The position numbers and the translations under genes were made by a program. The notes below the pieces were generated by a model. It saw only the letters and a program-made list of their open reading frames with translations, ran no database searches and was not told where the DNA came from. Below, piece by piece: positions 1 through 6,593 of a stretch of DNA of 7,425 nt (position 1 is its first letter; every line of letters starts with the position of its first letter). The stretch comes from Syntrophaceae bacterium UBA5744. GTDB lineage: Bacteria; Desulfobacterota; Syntrophia; Syntrophales; UBA2192. Location of the stretch: positions 808 through 8,232 of the forward strand of contig DIFQ01000048.1 of assembly GCA_002419215.1 (NCBI GenBank). The letters are read 5' to 3'.

Positions 1-116
1 GTTTTCCCGAAGATCAAGCGGTCCGTGTCGAAAAAAGGCCGGCCCAAAAGCCTCGCCAGCTCCCGCCCTGCCGATGTCTTGCCGCTCGCGCGGTAACCGA
101 TCAGAATGATGTTCAT
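1..116 (-). CDS. aroK: Shikimate kinase, N-terminal part (cut by window edge)
   Basis: Only the first 38 codons are in the window. The protein begins MNIILIGYRASGKT, a beta-strand running into a Walker A P-loop (residues 7-14, GYRASGKT), followed by a helix and FFDTD (28-32). That arrangement is typical of shikimate kinases, where the Asp-x-Asp after the P-loop contributes to Mg and shikimate binding. The enzyme phosphorylates shikimate at the 3-hydroxyl using ATP, in the cytoplasm. The family P-loop is often GxxGxGKS/T; here the fourth position is Ala, which still fits the general GxxxxGKT pattern. The start is the ATG at 116-114; only a weak AAGG-like site precedes it. The gene follows aroA by 157 bases of repeat-rich DNA and fits the pathway context. 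P-loop kinases are diverse, so the call rests on P-loop, DTD and neighbours together; the lid and C-terminal half cannot be checked. Confidence 0.88.
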   Translation of the reverse strand, partial: MNIILIGYRASGKTSAGRELARLLGRPFFDTDRLIFGK

Positions 117-138
117 AACAACACTTCTACCTTACAGG

Positions 139-197
139 CTCCCTCTCCCCAGGGGATATCCACCTTGTAGGCCCCCTCTCCCTTGAGGGGAGAGGGT
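139..197. repeat. 59-bp repeat, left copy (inverted relative to 1795-1853)
   Basis: This stretch reads CTCCCTCTCCCCAGGGGATA and onward, and matches the reverse complement of 1795-1853 at 57 of 59 positions; the only differences are CC versus TT near the middle (172-173). It includes a perfect 9-bp hairpin, CCCTCTCCC (174-182) with GGGAGAGGG (188-196), loop TTGAG. It lies between aroA and aroK. There is no U-run after the hairpin on either strand, so it is not a convincing terminator. It resembles dispersed CCCTCTCCC/GGGAGAGGG elements common in many GC-rich genomes. Confidence 0.9.
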
Positions 198-234
198 GAA
201 TGCTCTTCTTCCCCTCAGGCCCCCTCACCTTTAT

Positions 235-255
235 CCTCTCCCACCGGGGGAGAGG
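235..255. repeat. Small palindrome downstream of aroA
   Basis: CCTCTCCC (235-242) pairs perfectly with GGGAGAGG (248-255) over a 5-base loop. It sits 19 bases beyond the aroA stop codon. No T-tract follows in the aroA direction, so I do not call it an intrinsic terminator, although it could act as an mRNA 3'-end or processing structure. It belongs to the same repeat family as 139-197. Confidence 0.7.
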
Positions 256-273
256 AAGCAGCAGATAAGGAAG

Positions 274-1554
274 TCATTCGATGGGATAGAGTTTTTCAAG
301 TTCGTCCCAGAAGCCCGGAAAGGATTTCCCGACACAGCCCGGGTTGCGGATCCGCATGCCGGGGGCACAGAGCCCCAGCACGGCGAAGCTCATGGCGATC
401 CGGTGGTCGTTATAGGTCTCGATCTCGGCTCCGCGCGGCGTGCCTCCCGTAATGACGAGGCCGTCGCCGGTTTCCTCGGCCCGGATGCCCGTCTTCGCAA
501 GCTCTCTCACGAGCGCCTCCAGGCGGTTGCTCTCCTTGATGCGAAGGTGCGCCACATTGCGGATGATGGTCCGTCCCGGCCGCAGGGCCGCGAGGACGGC
601 CATGGTGGGCACCATGTCGGGCAGGTCCTCCATGGAGGCCGAGAAATCGCCCACGGGGAGTTTTCCCCCTGACACCTCGATACAATGGTCAGTGGCCGCC
701 ACGCCGCAACCGAGCTCTTTGAGGTACCGGAGAAACCGCACATCCCCCTGGTGCGTCCAGAAGTTCGTGTTTGTCACCCGGACGGTTCCGCCGCAGAGGG
801 CCGCCGCGAGGAAAAAGTAGGATGCGCTCGACAGGTCCCCTTCGACGAGGTAGCGGCATCCCCGGTAGCGCTGCCTGCCCGTTACGGCAAAAAGGTTCTC
901 GCCGCGCTTCTCCACGGGAACCCCGAAAGTTTTCATCGTCGCGAGGGTCATCTCCACGTAGGGACGTGACACGGAGGAGCCGCTGATCTGAACTTCCACG
1001 TCGCCTGCGGCATAGGGCGCAGCGATCAGGATCGAGGAGATATACTGGCTGCTCTCGATGTCCCGGAACAGGACCCGTCCTCCGTGAAGCGCGCCGCCGT
1101 GAACGGTGACCGGGGGAAAGCCCCCGTTGCGCCGGCAGGTGCTGTGCACACCGAGGCCCCCGATCGCCTCCAGCAGAGGCTGCAGGGGCCTCTCGCAGAG
1201 GCGCGGATCCCCCGTCAGGGTGATGTCGCCGGATGCGAGGGCCGCCACGCCGACGAGAAACCGCATGGCCGTCCCGTTGTTTCCCAGGAAAAGCTCCATG
1301 CCGGGACATTCGATGCGCCCCCCCGTTCCCGTGACGATCATGTCCCTGTCCGAGGTGACGATCCCGGCGCCCAGAAGCCGGAGGGCCTCCACGAGGTGAT
1401 GCGTGTCCTCCGAGACGAGCGTGTTTCGCAGGATCGACTTCCCTTCGGCAAGCGACGCGATGACAAGCGCCCGCTGGGAGTAACTCTTGGAGCCGGGAAC
1501 CTGCAGCTCGGCATTCACACGCTTAAGCGGCCTGATTTCGATTACCTCAGCCAT
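274..1554 (-). CDS. aroA: 3-phosphoshikimate 1-carboxyvinyltransferase (EPSP synthase)
   Basis: This 426-residue protein, normal length for the family, transfers the enolpyruvyl group of phosphoenolpyruvate to shikimate-3-phosphate in the sixth step of the shikimate pathway. Visible motifs, in order, are PGSKSYSQR (20-28, with K23, S24 and R28 at the substrate-binding positions), LFLGNNGTAMRFL (88-100, PEP/S3P loop), ESSQYISS (167-174), EDLPDMVP (309-316, with D313 as likely catalytic acid), RIKESNRLEAL (338-348, K340 and R344), NDHRIAM (382-388) and GCVGKSFPGF (406-415, K410). The residue after GTAMR is Phe99, where E. coli AroA has Pro101. The ATG at 1554 is preceded by GGAGAGGCG, a good ribosome binding site. 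Unlike the upstream genes it is not overlapped with its neighbours: 341 and 157 bases of repeats isolate it, and a 59-bp inverted repeat brackets it. Confidence 0.97.
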   Translation of the reverse strand: MAEVIEIRPLKRVNAELQVPGSKSYSQRALVIASLAEGKSILRNTLVSEDTHHLVEALRLLGAGIVTSDRDMIVTGTGGRIECPGMELFLGNNGTAMRFLVGVAALASGDITLTGDPRLCERPLQPLLEAIGGLGVHSTCRRNGGFPPVTVHGGALHGGRVLFRDIESSQYISSILIAAPYAAGDVEVQISGSSVSRPYVEMTLATMKTFGVPVEKRGENLFAVTGRQRYRGCRYLVEGDLSSASYFFLAAALCGGTVRVTNTNFWTHQGDVRFLRYLKELGCGVAATDHCIEVSGGKLPVGDFSASMEDLPDMVPTMAVLAALRPGRTIIRNVAHLRIKESNRLEALVRELAKTGIRAEETGDGLVITGGTPRGAEIETYNDHRIAMSFAVLGLCAPGMRIRNPGCVGKSFPGFWDELEKLYPIE

Positions 1555-1637
1555 CGCCTCTCCGTTGTCGACTCCGCATTTCCATTTCTGTTCGCATCCC
1601 CTGCCTGCACTGTTTCGCAGCCTACAGCCTGCAGTCT

Positions 1638-1688
1638 ACAGCCGACAGCAGAGATCTGTTGGCTGTCGGCTGTCGGCTGTCGGCTGTC
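1638..1688. repeat. GGCTGTC x4 tandem array with 12-bp hairpin
   Basis: Four perfect head-to-tail copies of the 7-mer GGCTGTC run from 1661 to 1688. Just before them, ACAGCCGACAGC (1638-1649) is the exact reverse complement of GCTGTCGGCTGT (1662-1673), so the region can fold into a 12-bp perfect stem with a 12-base loop. A second register pairs the same arm with 1669-1680. Related CTACAGCC words lie just upstream (1622-1643). There is no sign of coding function. Confidence 0.85.
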
Positions 1689-1737
1689 GACTATTTTCCC
1701 TCGACCCTATCCCCTTTACCCTGATGGAAGAAAATCA

Positions 1738-1805
1738 GTCACCCTCACCCCGCCCCTCTCCCACAAGAGGAAGGAATCATCCACCCTCACCCCAACCCTC
1801 TCCCC
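1738..1805. repeat. Two direct CCCTCACCCC...CCTCTCCC units
   Basis: CCCTCACCCCGCCCCTCTCCC (from 1742) and CCCTCACCCCAACCCTCTCCC (from 1784) are imperfect direct repeats differing at two positions. The second runs straight into the 59-bp repeat at 1795. The same word family occurs at 219-255 on the other side of aroA. This is a widespread intergenic repeat type; I see no regulatory role. Confidence 0.75.
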
Positions 1806-1853
1806 TCAAGGGAGAGGGAACCTACAAGGTGGATATCCCCTGGGGAGAGGGAG
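1795..1853. repeat. 59-bp repeat, right copy (inverted relative to 139-197)
   Basis: The reverse complement of this segment matches 139-197 at 57 of 59 bases. It contains the same 9-bp hairpin (1796-1804 with 1810-1818) and the word CAAGGTGGATATCCCC. Together with the left copy it brackets aroA as a long-range inverted repeat about 1.6 kb apart. Confidence 0.9.
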
Positions 1854-1895
1854 ATCAGGGAACGGTCCTCAGTAGTCGTCCTTCGTCCTTCGGAC

Positions 1896-2705
1896 CTATT
1901 TTTCTAGGGTTGTTTTGACCACCCGGGTCATCAGTTCGACCGGGGGCTCGAGTCCCGTCCAGATGCGGATCTGATCCGCCCCCTGTCGGACGAACATGCC
2001 AAGTCCCGTGATCACACCGCACCCGGCCGCCTTCGCCTCGCGAAGCAGGCGCGTCTCGAGGGGGTTGTAGATCGTGTCCATGACCCACCGGAACCGGGCC
2101 AGGTGGCGCTGATCCACGGGGGTTTCATCGGCAAGCGGGCGCATCCCGACGGGGGTTGCGTTGATGAGCGCCTCGGCCTCCACGGCGCCCAGCTTGGCCA
2201 ACGGCTGCGCGTCGCACCCGAACCATCTCGCCAGGGACTCCGCCCTGTCGCGGCTGCGGTTGAAGACAATCGGAATGCCCCCCTCCCGCAGAATCCCGTA
2301 GACGGCTGCCCGTGCGGCGCCGCCGGCGCCCAGCACGGCGATGGTCTTCCCCTCCGGGGAAAAGTGCTCCCGCATGGCCGCGGTGAGCCCCGACCAGTCC
2401 GTGTTCGAGCCCCGGAGCCTCCCGCCCTCGTTCTTGATCGTGTTGACGGCGCCGATGGCGCGGGCATCCTCGTCCGCCTCGTCCAGAAAGGCCATGACGG
2501 CCCCCTTCACGGGGAGCGTGACGCTCACGCCGTCAAGGGGTTTCTCCCGGATCATCCGGACGGCGAGTTCCAGGTTTTCCACGCAGTGCGGCTCGTAGCG
2601 GGCACGGACCCCCATGGCCCCAAAGGCCGCGTTGATCATCAGCGGCGAGAGGCTGTGCCCCACGGGGTTGCCGAAGAGTGCGTAATGCCGGATTTTTGTC
2701 GTCAT
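1896..2705 (-). CDS. aroE: Shikimate dehydrogenase (NADP-dependent)
   Basis: This 269-residue cytoplasmic enzyme reduces 3-dehydroshikimate to shikimate, normally with NADPH. The N-terminal substrate domain shows FGNPVGHSLSPLMINAAF (11-28, the SLSP shikimate-binding loop), VSVTLPVK (60-67, with K67 as catalytic lysine), AVNTI (86-90) and NTDWSG (101-106, D103 as its catalytic partner). The nucleotide-binding domain has VLGAGGAARA (124-133), FNRS (148-151) in the place of the NADP-phosphate-binding NRT motif, and NATPVGM (182-188). The C-terminal region has YNPLET (213-218) and GMFVRQGADQ (236-245). The lysine motif usually reads VTxPHK; here the His is Val66. The start ATG overlaps the aroD stop as ATGA, implying translational coupling. 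The gene ends in a TAG just before the repeat-rich spacer. Confidence 0.97.
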   Translation of the reverse strand: MTTKIRHYALFGNPVGHSLSPLMINAAFGAMGVRARYEPHCVENLELAVRMIREKPLDGVSVTLPVKGAVMAFLDEADEDARAIGAVNTIKNEGGRLRGSNTDWSGLTAAMREHFSPEGKTIAVLGAGGAARAAVYGILREGGIPIVFNRSRDRAESLARWFGCDAQPLAKLGAVEAEALINATPVGMRPLADETPVDQRHLARFRWVMDTIYNPLETRLLREAKAAGCGVITGLGMFVRQGADQIRIWTGLEPPVELMTRVVKTTLEK

Positions 2706-3385
2706 GGCGCCTGCAAGATCCCCAGGATCGTTTTCATCTCCTGCGCCGTCAGCTGTCCCGGCGCCGACTCGGCTCCTTCCTCGAGGCTCGCATAGCTCAT
2801 GCAGGACCCCAGGAGCGGCGCCGCCACACGGCTCAGGCGCCCCTTTGCGCCCATGCAGAACGCAATGATGTCCTGGCCCACGGCCAGGGCCTGCGGGATC
2901 AGCTCCAGCACCATCAGGTTGTCCTCCGCCGTCTGGGCCAGGGTGACGATCTTCACGATGTCGGCCCCGAGTGCCCGGCAGGCCTTGAATCTTCTCACCA
3001 GGGTCTGCCGTGAAGGCGTTCCCTCGAGGTCGTGATGCGAGACGATGAGCTTCGTTTTGCCTTTCTTCGCGCGGATCGCCTTGCCCAGTCTGCCCAGTGC
3101 CGCAGCACCCGTCCGCGCCTCGATGTCCACGTAGCGGGCACCCAGGTCGATCGCCTCGCGAAACAGCACCATCCGCCTGTTCTCGCAGCTTGCGAAAAAC
3201 CCTCCCTCGTCCCTTCGGCGGTTCGTCACCAGGATCCGTTCCTTTCCCGCATGGAGAAGCAGGGGGAGGTCGGGCTCACCGATGCGGTCGATCCGCAGTT
3301 CGACGCGATCCGCCCGGGGCAGCGCCCGCGCGAGCAGGGACAGGGCTTCCTCGTTCGTTTCGGGCACGATGGATATGCAGATCAT
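2702..3385 (-). CDS. aroD: 3-dehydroquinate dehydratase, type I
   Basis: The product is 227 residues, the usual size for type I (Schiff-base) dehydroquinases, which dehydrate 3-dehydroquinate to 3-dehydroshikimate. Visible family features are VELRIDRI (28-35), VDIEA (86-90), IVSHHDLEGTP (114-124, with H118 as catalytic His), DIVKIVTLAQ (142-151, with K145 as Schiff-base lysine), FCMGAKGRLSRV (176-187, with R186 for substrate carboxylate) and a C-terminal SAPGQ (207-211) closing the active site. An in-frame start 25 codons upstream exists, but that extension lies inside pheA and is low-complexity. The ATG at 3385 makes an ATGA overlap with the pheA stop, is preceded by a purine-rich GGAGGCGGAGA, and begins with the family-typical MICISIVP, so I chose it. 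It overlaps aroE by the same ATGA arrangement downstream. Confidence 0.96.
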   Translation of the reverse strand: MICISIVPETNEEALSLLARALPRADRVELRIDRIGEPDLPLLLHAGKERILVTNRRRDEGGFFASCENRRMVLFREAIDLGARYVDIEARTGAAALGRLGKAIRAKKGKTKLIVSHHDLEGTPSRQTLVRRFKACRALGADIVKIVTLAQTAEDNLMVLELIPQALAVGQDIIAFCMGAKGRLSRVAAPLLGSCMSYASLEEGAESAPGQLTAQEMKTILGILQAP

Positions 3386-4461
3386 GGGTTCTCCGCCTCC
3401 CTCGGGTAGGACCCCAGAATCTTGAGGAGGGCCGTCTTGCGTTGCAGTTTCCGAAGACACTCCTTCACCGTCCGGTCATCCGAATGGCCCTCGAGATCGA
3501 TAAAGAAGAGATACCGCCACATGCGGTCCCGCGCCGGGTGGGATTCGATGCGCAGCAGGTTGATCCCCGAGACCGCAAAGGGCTCGAGCACCGCGTGCAG
3601 GGCCCCGGGCCGGTGTTGCGTCGAGAGGAGGATGGACGTCTTGTCCCGCCCTGTCGGGCCGCTCACCCCCTTACCGATGACGATGAAGCGCGTCGTGTTG
3701 GCCGGATGGTCCTCGATGCCTTCCTCGACGATGGGTAGCCCGTGGATTTCCGAGGCAAGGCGGCTCCCGATTGCGGCGGCCTCCCGGTCCTCGAGGGCCT
3801 GCAGCACGGCCGCCGATGTGCTCTCCGTCTCGACGGGGACCGCCCGGGGAAGATTTTTCGCCAGCCACTGCCGGCACTGGGCCAGGGCCTGGGGATGGGA
3901 ATAAACCCGCCGGATCCTCCCCCTTGCCCCACGGGCCATCAGGCAGTGGGAGATGCGAAGGAAGATCTCGCCCCGGATCGAAAGCGGCGTTGCGATCAGC
4001 CTCTCGAGGGTGACCCGCACGGGGCCTTCCACCGAGTTTTCCAGCGGGACGACGCCGAGATCGGACTTCTTTTTTTCCACGGTGTCGAAGACCGCTCCGA
4101 TCGTCTCCTGCGGCGCCATCCGGGCGCTTCGCCCGAACCGGTCGAGGGTTGCCAGGTGGGCGAAGGAGCCTTCCGGGCCCAGGCAGGCCACCGCGAGGGG
4201 GGCCTGGATCGCCCGAGACGACGACAGGATCTCCCGGTAGATATGCCCCAGGGCCTCTGCGGCGAGAGGACCCCCGTTGAGGGCGGCGATCTCGTTCAGG
4301 ACGCGCGATTCCTGGGCGGGGTCGTAGACTCCGATCCCCTCCCGTCCCTTGATCGTTCCAACTTCCAGGGACAGGCGGGCGCGCTCGTTGAGGAGCCGCA
4401 CGATATCGCGGTCCTTGTGCCGGATTTCCCGCCGGATGTCTTCGATGCCCGTTTTTTTCAT
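3382..4461 (-). CDS. pheA: P-protein: chorismate mutase / prephenate dehydratase with ACT domain
   Basis: This 359-residue bifunctional enzyme converts chorismate to prephenate and then phenylpyruvate, committing flux to phenylalanine. Residues about 1-90 form an AroQ chorismate mutase helix bundle; R10, R27 and K38 align with the catalytic Arg11, Arg28 and Lys39 of E. coli PheA. Residues about 90-265 are prephenate dehydratase: LGPEGSFAHLA (94-104), VVPLENSVEGPV (137-148), SHPQALAQC (188-196) and NTTRF (255-259) with the catalytic Thr. Residues about 274-355 are an ACT domain with PGAL (285-288) and IESHP (305-309), matching the GAL and ESRP Phe-binding motifs, so feedback inhibition by Phe is expected; the usual ESRP Arg is His308. 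The open frame runs further upstream into aroB, but the ATG at 4461 overlaps the aroB stop as ATGA and gives the standard length. This Phe-branch gene sits among common-pathway genes. Confidence 0.97.
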   Translation of the reverse strand: MKKTGIEDIRREIRHKDRDIVRLLNERARLSLEVGTIKGREGIGVYDPAQESRVLNEIAALNGGPLAAEALGHIYREILSSSRAIQAPLAVACLGPEGSFAHLATLDRFGRSARMAPQETIGAVFDTVEKKKSDLGVVPLENSVEGPVRVTLERLIATPLSIRGEIFLRISHCLMARGARGRIRRVYSHPQALAQCRQWLAKNLPRAVPVETESTSAAVLQALEDREAAAIGSRLASEIHGLPIVEEGIEDHPANTTRFIVIGKGVSGPTGRDKTSILLSTQHRPGALHAVLEPFAVSGINLLRIESHPARDRMWRYLFFIDLEGHSDDRTVKECLRKLQRKTALLKILGSYPREAENP

Positions 4462-5552
4462 GCCTTGAGTGCCTCGATGGTTTCCTGTACACACTCCAGC
4501 GCAACGCCGCCGTTGACGAAGGGCATGCCGGGCTTGCGCAGAAGAACGAAGTGGATCCTGCCCCCCGCCTTCTTTTTGTCCGTTGCCAGGCGCGACATCA
4601 GGCGCGCCGTGTCCAGGCTCTGCGGGATCCGGACGGGAAGTCCCGCCCGCCCGATTGCGCTGACGACCCGCTCCCGGTCCTCGGCGGAGAGGTAGCGCTT
4701 CCTCTCCGAGATGAGCGCAGCTGCGGCCATACCCATGGCCACAGCCTCGCCGTGCGCAATGGCATATTGCGACTCGGCCTCGATGGCGTGGCCTACAGTG
4801 TGACCGAAATTGAGGATACGGCGCAACCCTTTTTCCGTCTCGTCGATCTCGACGACCCCCTTCTTGATCCGGCATGACGCGGAGACGAGGCGCTCCAGGA
4901 GGACGGGGTCCCTGGCCTGCAGGGCCCCGGCCCCTTCCTCGATGGCCGCCAGGAGTTCGGGGTCCTCGATGATCCCGTACTTCACGATCTCCGCCAGCCC
5001 GTTGGTGAACTCCCTGGCCGGGAGCGTGTCGAGGAAGGCCAGGTCGACGAAGACGGCCCGCGGCTGGAGGAAGGTGCCCAGCATGTTCTTTCCCGCCGGA
5101 AGATCCACGCCGGTCTTGCCCCCGATCGAGCTGTCCACCTGGGCCAGAAGCGTCGTTGGGACCTGCACGCAGGGGATGCCCCGCATGTAGAGGGAGGCGG
5201 CAAAACCCGCCACGTCGCCCACCACACCGCCGCCCAGGGCGATCAAGCCCGAGGTCCGGTCGGCCCCTGACGTGAGCAGGCGCCCCGCGATATCCACGCA
5301 GGTGCCGATGGTCTTCGAGGCCTCGCCGGCAGGGATGACGATCGCTTCGACGGCAAGCCCGTTTTCTCGCAGCACGCCGAGCACCCTCTCCCCGTGAAGG
5401 CCAGCCACGTTTTCGTCCGTCACGACGAACCAGCGGGAGGCCCCGCCGATCTTCGTCAGCACGGGGGCTACCCGGTCGAGGATCTTGCAGCCGATATGGA
5501 TGTCGTAGGAGGCATTGAGCCGCCTGTCGAGGTTCACGCGGATCCGGTTCAT
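4458..5552 (-). CDS. aroB: 3-dehydroquinate synthase
   Basis: This 364-residue cytoplasmic enzyme cyclises DAHP to 3-dehydroquinate using catalytic NAD and a divalent metal. Visible motifs are TDENV (45-49), PAGEASKT (74-81), ALGGGVVGDVAGFAAS (105-120, the NAD-binding glycine-rich loop), PTTLLAQVDSSIGGKTGVD (132-150), KNMLGTF (155-161), GLAEIVKYG (185-193, E188 metal ligand), NFGHTVGHAIE (248-258, H251 metal ligand) and AHGEAVAMGM (266-275, H267 metal ligand). Length and motif order are normal, with all three metal ligands present. The ATG at 5552 overlaps the aroF stop as ATGA, with GGTGAGGG about ten bases upstream as ribosome binding site. Its own stop overlaps the pheA start in the same way. 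It catalyses the step immediately after AroF. Confidence 0.97.
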   Translation of the reverse strand: MNRIRVNLDRRLNASYDIHIGCKILDRVAPVLTKIGGASRWFVVTDENVAGLHGERVLGVLRENGLAVEAIVIPAGEASKTIGTCVDIAGRLLTSGADRTSGLIALGGGVVGDVAGFAASLYMRGIPCVQVPTTLLAQVDSSIGGKTGVDLPAGKNMLGTFLQPRAVFVDLAFLDTLPAREFTNGLAEIVKYGIIEDPELLAAIEEGAGALQARDPVLLERLVSASCRIKKGVVEIDETEKGLRRILNFGHTVGHAIEAESQYAIAHGEAVAMGMAAAALISERKRYLSAEDRERVVSAIGRAGLPVRIPQSLDTARLMSRLATDKKKAGGRIHFVLLRKPGMPFVNGGVALECVQETIEALKA

Positions 5553-6574
5553 GAGTTTGCCCTCACCTGCCGCATGGCGCTCTCGAGGACCCCGATATCC
5601 TCCATGAGCTTGTAGAACTTCTCCGGCTTCAGGGACTGCATCCCGTCGGAGACGGCCTTTTCGGGCTCGGGGTGGACTTCGACGATGATCCCGTCGGCCC
5701 CGACGGCCACGGCCGCCCGGGCCAGGGGGGCCACGTACTTCCAGTGGCCCGCCGCGTGGCTCGGGTCCACGATGACCGGCAGATGGGAGAGTTGCTTGAG
5801 AACGACGACGGCCGATAGGTCCAGCGTGTTTCGAGTGGCCGTCTCGAAGGTCCGGATGCCACGCTCACAGAGGATCACGTCGGGGTTGCCCTCGGAGAGG
5901 ATGTACTCGGCCGACATGAGAAGCTCTTCGATTGTCGTCATCATTCCGCGCTTGAGCAGGACGGGTTTGCGGGCCTGGCCGACCCGTTTCAGCAGGGCGA
6001 AGTTCTGGACGTTGCGCGCGCCGATCTGGAGGATGTCGGCATGGGCCTCCACGAGGTCCACGTCGGCGGGGTTGACCACCTCCGTCACCACGGGGAGCCC
6101 CGTCCGCTCGCGGACCTTCTTCAGGAGCTTCAGCCCCGCCTCTTCGAGGCCCTGGAAGCTGTAGGGCGAGGTGCGGGGTTTGAAGGCGCCTCCACGGAGG
6201 ATTTGGGCCCCCGCCTTCTTCGCCACGTAGGCGCACTCCATGAGTTGCTCTTCCGTCTCGACGGCGCAGGGCCCCGCCATGACGGTGAAGGACCCGTTTC
6301 CGATCTCGACGCCGCCCACGCGGACCACGGTGTCCTGCTCGCGGAATTCGCGGCTTGCCAGCTTGTAGGGCTTGAGAATGGGTACGACGTTCTCCACCCC
6401 CGGCAGGTGGGCGACGGACCTGATCTGCTCGCGGCCGCGGGCATCCCCCACGGCGCCGATGATCGTCCTCTCCGTCCCGCGGGACAGGTGGGCCCTGTAC
6501 CCGACCGACTCGATCCACTCGACGACCCGGTCGACCTGCCCGTCCGTTGCGCTTTTTTTCATCACGATGATCAT
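5549..6574 (-). CDS. aroF: DAHP synthase, type I-beta, with N-terminal ferredoxin-like regulatory domain
   Basis: This 341-residue enzyme condenses phosphoenolpyruvate and erythrose-4-phosphate to DAHP, the entry step of the pathway. Residues 1-70 (MIIVMKKSATDGQVDR onward) form the small ferredoxin-like domain seen in Thermotoga-type DAHP synthases, where it mediates aromatic feedback inhibition. The barrel shows MAGPCAVE (99-106), RGGAFKPRTSPYSFQG (127-142), QIGARNVQNF (183-192), LKRGM (207-211), CERGIRTF (236-243), VDPSHAAGH (269-277) and EVHPEP (299-304). C103, H273, E299 and D310 match the metal ligands of that class. No chorismate mutase domain is fused. An upstream in-frame ATG (6622) lies inside the attenuator stem and has no ribosome site; the ATG at 6574 has GGAGG ten bases before it and starts with the family-typical MIIVM. 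It is the first structural gene after the aromatic leader. Confidence 0.97.
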   Translation of the reverse strand: MIIVMKKSATDGQVDRVVEWIESVGYRAHLSRGTERTIIGAVGDARGREQIRSVAHLPGVENVVPILKPYKLASREFREQDTVVRVGGVEIGNGSFTVMAGPCAVETEEQLMECAYVAKKAGAQILRGGAFKPRTSPYSFQGLEEAGLKLLKKVRERTGLPVVTEVVNPADVDLVEAHADILQIGARNVQNFALLKRVGQARKPVLLKRGMMTTIEELLMSAEYILSEGNPDVILCERGIRTFETATRNTLDLSAVVVLKQLSHLPVIVDPSHAAGHWKYVAPLARAAVAVGADGIIVEVHPEPEKAVSDGMQSLKPEKFYKLMEDIGVLESAMRQVRANS

Positions 6575-6584
6575 AATTCCCTTA

Positions 6585-6589
6585 CCTCC
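6585..6589 (-). promoter_or_regulatory. aroF ribosome binding site
   Basis: GGAGG lies ten bases before the aroF ATG and only five bases after the U-run of the second terminator, so transcripts that end at that terminator lack it. The adjoining GGUAAGG (6586-6580) can pair with CUUUACC (6638-6632), which lies before the second hairpin, giving seven pairs including one G-U. A translational effect of that pairing is possible but speculative. The site fixes the aroF start at 6574. Confidence 0.85.
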
Positions 6590-6593
6590 AACG

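Larger units (their letters stand above)
1555..1895. other. Repeat-filled spacer between aroE and aroA
   Basis: These 341 bases hold no credible gene; open frames through them are low-complexity translations of repeats. From the aroE side it contains short GGACGAA-type reiterations (about 1872-1893), the right copy of the 59-bp repeat (1795-1853), two CCCTCACCCC-type units (1738-1805) and a GGCTGTC tandem array with a hairpin (1638-1688). Only about the last 30 bases look like a leader for aroA, with GGAGAGG as ribosome binding site. I see no clear promoter. Given the tight ATGA coupling of the genes before it, the spacer probably reflects repeat insertion into an older compact operon. Confidence 0.8.

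Noticed and set aside
174..255. GC-rich palindromes after aroA as intrinsic terminators
   Set aside because: Strong stems but no U-run on either strand, and the same palindromes recur elsewhere as a dispersed repeat.
1661..1688. Short tandem repeats as a CRISPR array
   Set aside because: The units are 7 bp with no spacers; this is a simple tandem array.
1084..1875. 263-codon plus-strand open frame and similar plus-strand frames through the operon
   Set aside because: They are GC-driven shadows antisense to aroA and repeats, without domain signatures.
3386..3460. 25-codon N-terminal extension of AroD
   Set aside because: It overlaps pheA and is low-complexity; the MICISIVP start fits type I dehydroquinases and the coupled junction.
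4462..4875. Longer PheA open frame reaching into aroB
   Set aside because: The extension is Arg/Gly-rich read-through in another frame of aroB; the ATG at 4461 gives the standard P-protein and an ATGA junction.
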